A stretch of 64,000 nt of DNA. Source: Megalobrama amblycephala. Lineage: Eukaryota; Chordata; Actinopteri; Cypriniformes; Xenocyprididae. A program made the position numbers and the translations under genes. The notes under the pieces were generated by a model that worked only from the letters and a program-made list of their open reading frames with translations, was not told the origin of the DNA and made no database searches. This document shows, in pieces, positions 59,541 through 64,000 of this stretch. Location: NCBI RefSeq assembly GCF_018812025.1, contig NC_063058.1, positions 15,526,797 to 15,590,796 on the forward strand, given 5' to 3'. Position 1 is the stretch's first letter. Every line of letters starts with the position of its first letter.

Positions 59541-59727
59541 CTTCTGATGTGACTGAATGAGGCGTTGGAGTTCCTCCACATCACACTGAAGGCTAGGTGT
59601 GGGACTCCCTGGCACATCCTCCAGCGTCAGGGTGTAAGTGTTTAGCTTGGGGTGGTGTCGCAGAACTCTGCCTTCTGGATAACGCCACTTGAATGTTTTT
59701 GTCTCCAGCTCAGGAAAGTTGTCAACC
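59541..59727 (-). CDS. akap13: akap13 exon E2: N-terminal linker
   Basis: The peptide runs from VDNFPELETKTFKW to EELQRLIQSHQK. The piece LRHHPKLNTYTLTLE resembles the VRHHRELDIYTLTSE stretch that follows the ankyrin-like segment in mammalian AKAP13. The acceptor is TTGGGCAG|G and the donor CAGAAG|GTGAGT. One base completes the codon from E1; the exon ends in phase 0. The intron to E1 is about 4 kb and contains a TTAA-flanked MITE. Confidence 0.88.
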
Positions 59728-61743
59728 CTGCCCAACACAAACATAGCAAACTTTGTGAACACCCAGTCTCGAGGCACTGAATCAGCAAGGCCACACCCAG
59801 CACACCTACAGAGGATGGGAAGTAATACACAATACTGATTGTTGTTGCCTATTGAACACAGAATGTCAAGTGTGAAAAATCACTTGTTTAAACAACAAAC
59901 ATCATAAACTTAAAAAAGGTTTACATCTGTCATAATGTTGCAGTGAGCTCGGACAACAAGAATTTCATTGCTCCTTTAGACAAAGATATGAAAAAACAAA
60001 CCCACTCTCACTAGTGTAAAAACCTGTTCTGCTTTTTCTTTTCGCATGGTGAGAAGAAAAAAATAGCATAGGGAAAAGACCAATAGCGTGATTACATTAA
60101 AAGTGAAATTGAAGTTCCTGGTGGCAGTTTCAACAGTCAAACAAGCTGTAAAGACGGGTACACAGCTGAACATTATGTATCTTTACATATCTGTCGGTCT
60201 CTTATCGACAAGGAAAAGAAGAATCACAAAGCTACAAGCTTTCAAAAGAGAAAATATGCAACTGTCAGTGTTTTTGTGTGTGCGAGTAGCTCAGATTGTC
60301 CCCAGGCCCTGACACATGGGTAACAACAGGAACTGTTTTCACCTACTCTGTATCTAAGGTCCAAAGGGGTATCCATAGCAACCCTGTGACATCATTCACA
60401 GGAAACTAAAGTGCAAAGTGAAAAGGAGAAGCTCTTAAGGTCTTGCAGACCTGAGAGGAATATTTTAGGCAGTCTGAGCATTAGCCAAATGGCAGATGTG
60501 ATGAAAGGCTCAAGTCTTAAGCACCGGAGAGCTGAATGAATCATCATGTATAAGTGCTGTTTCCCTTCTATCACTAATTTAATAGATTAATCTATGAATA
60601 CAACATGATGACTTAAATTGGTAACATCATGAGATAATATTTAGATATGGAAAATTATATTATGAATTATAAAGTATTCAAAATGCCCTATTATGCACTT
60701 CATAATCAATTGCACACTCAAAATGACCACAGTTACTATACTTACTATTATACATACATAAACTTAATTACTATTATAAAACATGATAACACATAAAATT
60801 GAGCATTGATCACGCATTATACCTTATAATCTTTAAAAAGTGCAATCATAAACAGCTAAGTATAATAATGTATTTATGAAGTAAGATGCCCCACCCCCCA
60901 CCCCCTCTTATTTTTTTCTCCTGATCATTGATAACACAAAATCTCATCTTAGTACTTTTGATGAATGGCTAAGCTATTTTTAATTTTGTCATTTCATCTG
61001 AATATCAACATTTGTGAGATTTATTCAGCCGAAACAGTTTTGAGGGTAACTGATCTCATGTTGTGCCTCTGGAAAATAGTGTTCTATGACCTTGTATGAT
61101 GTTGAATATCAAAGCTTTTTGTGTCTATTTGTTAATGAGGAATTTGTGGACATATTAATTCTTTTAGAATTCTGGAATAAAAGTCATAGTTTCTATTTTG
61201 TAGTAAAATGATCAAATTAGACACCACCACCAGACATCTTTACTTTCATTAAAACCTATAGGTTAGTTGAGTGAAATCATTTCACATTTCACAGTGTTTC
61301 TATTATGACATATCTTCAATTAAAATATAGTCAATTAAATATGTTAATATGCATATGCCTGTATAGAAGTCATAGAATAATTTTACCTTTCAGATGAATC
61401 TCTTTTACTGGGATTCTACTTAGTCTGTAATTGGTTATTCAATTATTCAACTAAATTGAAAAAAAATAAATAAATAACAGAATAGTTGATTTATCATTTT
61501 ATATTAATGACACTTTATTAAAAAAATTTATAAGAATTATATCAAAAATCATTCATACATTGTGTAAAGTTTAACCAGGCAGGCTTCTTGCCTATTTTAA
61601 TATTTTACATTTGTGCTATAACAACTAAATTTGCAAATGTTTCTATTTATTTCCTATAACACATTGGCCGATACATCATCATCCTGCACATGCTAAATTT
61701 TTATCTAAATATGTTACAGTTTAAAAGTAAATCCACATTGATC
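59728..61743. other. intron E1/E2, 3' part: unique
   Basis: AT-rich sequence, no element or exon recognised. Confidence 0.5.
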
Positions 61744-62319
61744 TTAAAAGGAACACTCCACTTTATTTGAAAATAGGCTCATTTTCCAACTCCCCTAGAG
61801 TTAAACAGTTGAATTTTACGGTTTTCGAATTCATTCAGTCGGTCTCCGGGTCTGGCGGTACCACTTTTAGCATAGCTTAGCATAGTTCATTGAATCTGAT
61901 TAGACCAATAGCATCTTGCTCAAAAAAAAAATGACCAAAGAGTTTCGATATTTTTCCTATTTAAAATTTGACTCTTCTGTAGTTACATCGTGTACTAAGA
62001 CCGACGGAAAATGAAAAATTTCGATTTTCTAGGCCGATATGGCTAGGAACTATACTCTCATTCCGGCGTAATAATCAAGGAACTTTGCTGCCGTATCATG
62101 GGTGCAGCAGACACAATGATATTATGTACCGCCTGTGACCCCCTGCTGGAGACATTTGTGAGAGATGCTGCGTAATATCATTGCTAAGCTATGCTAAAAG
62201 TGGTGCCGCCAGAACCAGAGATCGGCTGAATGGATTCGAAAACGGTAAAACTCAACTGTTTAACACTGGGGGAATTGGAAAATGAGCCTATTTTCAAAAA
62301 AAGTGGAGTGTTCCTTTAA
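61744..62319. mobile_element. TTAA-flanked MITE, AAGGAACACTCCACTTT ends
   Basis: It begins AAGGAACACTCCACTTTATT and ends AAAGTGGAGTGTTCCT, with TTAA outside each end. Subterminal arms pair (AAAATAGGCTCATTTTCCAA on the left, TTGGAAAATGAGCCTATTTT on the right). TTTTAGCATAGCTTAGCAT recurs inverted at about 62185. Confidence 0.9.
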
Positions 62320-62751
62320 GGGGGCATCTTCCCCCATGTTACCTTATATATATTAATAGAATAATATGATTAAGTTTACAATTCAGACTTCATAGAAAGC
62401 CATGAGAAAAGAACATCAAAATGTTTTAGAAAACCACCAACGAAATACCATAATCTTTAAAGGAAAGATCTGAGGCAATGTCTAAGGGTGTACTGTGGTT
62501 CAGTACACTTGCTTTAAATGAGGCACTAAACCAGAGCACTTAACGGCCTCCTATAACAGACTCTTGAATCCAGGGAGGACAGATCGCACACTAACACTGA
62601 GTCTGGTCTCTCCTCTATCCTTCAGACTACCTTGGTGCCCTTTTTTTTAGAATAGTCAAGTACTGTATGGAACCAGTCCCACACGGGTTTGCTAGCCATA
62701 GACTGTGAAGAGCACTGGCTGAGGGTAGCTGATAAAAGTAAATGTCTCTGT

Positions 62752-62816
<65 letters not shown>

Positions 62817-63722
62817 ACACACAGCCGCTTTACGGAGTAAATCTGCAGACAGGATCTTGTTGGTTTTAAACCGGTTTCTGTTGTAGACTGCATTGGCTTG
62901 CTTTAAAAAGATTGAGACAGCTTATGTGGCTTTAACTGTTTACAAAGAGCTCAGAGCCACATGGCCTGTCCTTGTGCTTTGCTCTTATCTCCCCCACATT
63001 TCAACATCCTCCTTTTTTTCAGAAAACGACACTAAATCTCACCTCATTTTCAAAATAAAGTCATTGCTTTAATAATATAAATCTATTAGACTTGGTCCAA
63101 CATTGCTCTGTTTCAGAAATCAAACCAGCCCAACGGATCTGTTTGTCTGACCAATGGAAGACGGGGAGAGTGTTTGGAACACCCATTTGAAAAACAATTT
63201 ACAAACTTCACCTTTATGACTTAACATTTTGTTTGAGAGTGACAAATACGATAAAGCTGTATTTGTTTAAGGCATTTCAAAGGTCACAACAATCCACTAA
63301 ACACTATTTGTTCTGTTTGTTAAACTCTGCTCTTACATGTAACAACATTAAAATGTAAAAAGATTTATATTATATTATAACATATTATGAGTAATTATTT
63401 AAAAATAATACAAAATTGAAAAAATTGTATCTGATAAAATATTATAGACCTTGAAAAATTTATAATTTCAAATAATAATATATATAAAATATGAAATTGA
63501 TAATTATATATTTTTTTATTTTATTATATTGCCACTATTTCTGTAATACATTGATGAATGAGCAGCTCTATCATTATAGCAGACGTATCATGAGTTTCTT
63601 GGGAAGCCTTCAAATATTGTTTTTGACAATGGGAGGTGGCGGGTGGCCTTGGGAGTCAAAAACGTTACTAGAAAACGAGGCAAACATACTCGTTAAGGAT
63701 ATAAACTTCTTTGCACACTTAC
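62320..63722. other. intron E1/E2, 5' part: CA microsatellite and unique sequence
   Basis: A CA repeat of about 34 units occupies 62754-62822. The rest is AT-rich and unrecognised. Confidence 0.6.
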
Positions 63723-63906
63723 TCTGTCAGCAGTTTCTGGAGCTGTGAGTGTCCTTTCTTCTGTGCGACCCTGGCCGGCGTACGACCCTGTTTGTTGGGA
63801 AGTCGGAGAGCCTCTCTTCCTCCAGGTTGCTGGAGGAGAAAGAGGGCTACCTTGCGTAGTCCGCGCTTCGCAGCAAAGTGCAAAAGTGTGTCTTGTGGTC
63901 CAGGTT
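63723..63906 (-). CDS. akap13: akap13 exon E1: ankyrin-like N-terminal segment
   Basis: The peptide contains DTLLHFAAKRGLRKVA and ends GHSQLQKLLTE. This is the ankyrin-like helix pair near the AKAP13 N-terminus (LLHFA, LLQQPGGREAL, NKQGRTPARVAQ). The acceptor is a pyrimidine-rich tract ending CTGTAG; the donor is ACAGA|GTAAGT. The exon takes in two bases of a split codon and hands on two bases (GA), completed by G of E2. Earlier exons lie beyond the window edge. The role of this segment is not well defined in the family. Confidence 0.9.
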
Positions 63907-64000
63907 CTACAGGAGAGGAAAACGGAGTCGGGTTAAGATTGCAGTCTGAAACTCCTTCCTTGCCCTTTAAAAACACAATATTATCTAATGCATATTTCTG
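63907..64000 (-). other. intron upstream of E1
   Basis: It includes the pyrimidine-rich acceptor tract of E1. The preceding exon is outside the window. Confidence 0.7.

Overview
The window is 64 kb of a vertebrate genome. The organism is most likely a cyprinid teleost. The evidence is spliced exons with GT-AG junctions, very long TA and CA microsatellites, and a dense load of TIR DNA transposons of the kinds common in zebrafish and carp relatives: TTAA-flanked foldback elements, hAT-like elements with TAGGGCTG ends, and a Tc1 element.

One gene is supported: akap13 (AKAP-Lbc/Brx, an A-kinase anchor protein and RhoA guanine-nucleotide exchange factor). It runs on the minus strand and fills the window. 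I placed 23 exons by hand, numbered E1 to E23 here in gene order. Splice phases agree at every junction. The exons give about 5.37 kb of coding sequence, and both gene ends lie outside the window. In order they encode an N-terminal ankyrin-like segment (E1-E2), a 2.3-kb acidic Ser/Thr-rich exon (E3), linker exons holding the conserved SPFRRHSWGPGKN motif (E4-E9), further linkers (E10-E13), the C1 zinc finger split over E14-E15, a linker (E16-E18), the DH (RhoGEF) domain (E19-E23) and the first strand of the PH domain (end of E23). The rest of the PH domain and the C-terminal coiled coil lie beyond base 1.

The main candidate discovery is an unannotated-looking first exon inside the 21-kb intron between E4 and E5 (ATG at 49367, donor after 49293). 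It encodes 25 codons, ends in phase 0, fits only the phase of E5, and has an in-frame stop just upstream. It would start a shorter akap13 isoform that lacks E1-E4 but keeps the C1-DH-PH module. Two further points concern the protein. E7 carries an apparent one-base frame disruption between conserved segments. E3 shows no convincing PKA-RII binding helix, although the PKA-type site RRHS is kept in E7.

The introns hold the rest: a 2.3-kb CATC-type array with a 590-bp higher-order duplication and two perfect GGGT x4 quadruplex motifs on the transcribed-sense strand; a Tc1 element with intact ~210-bp TIRs and a dead transposase; a decayed LINE reverse transcriptase; nested hAT-like insertions in a TTAA element; several hAT-type MITEs with readable 8-bp target duplications; and a 1.55-kb tandem duplication. 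No tRNA, rRNA, CRISPR or bacterial-type operon features were seen. Exons were identified by reading translated segments against remembered AKAP13 family sequence; no alignment was run.
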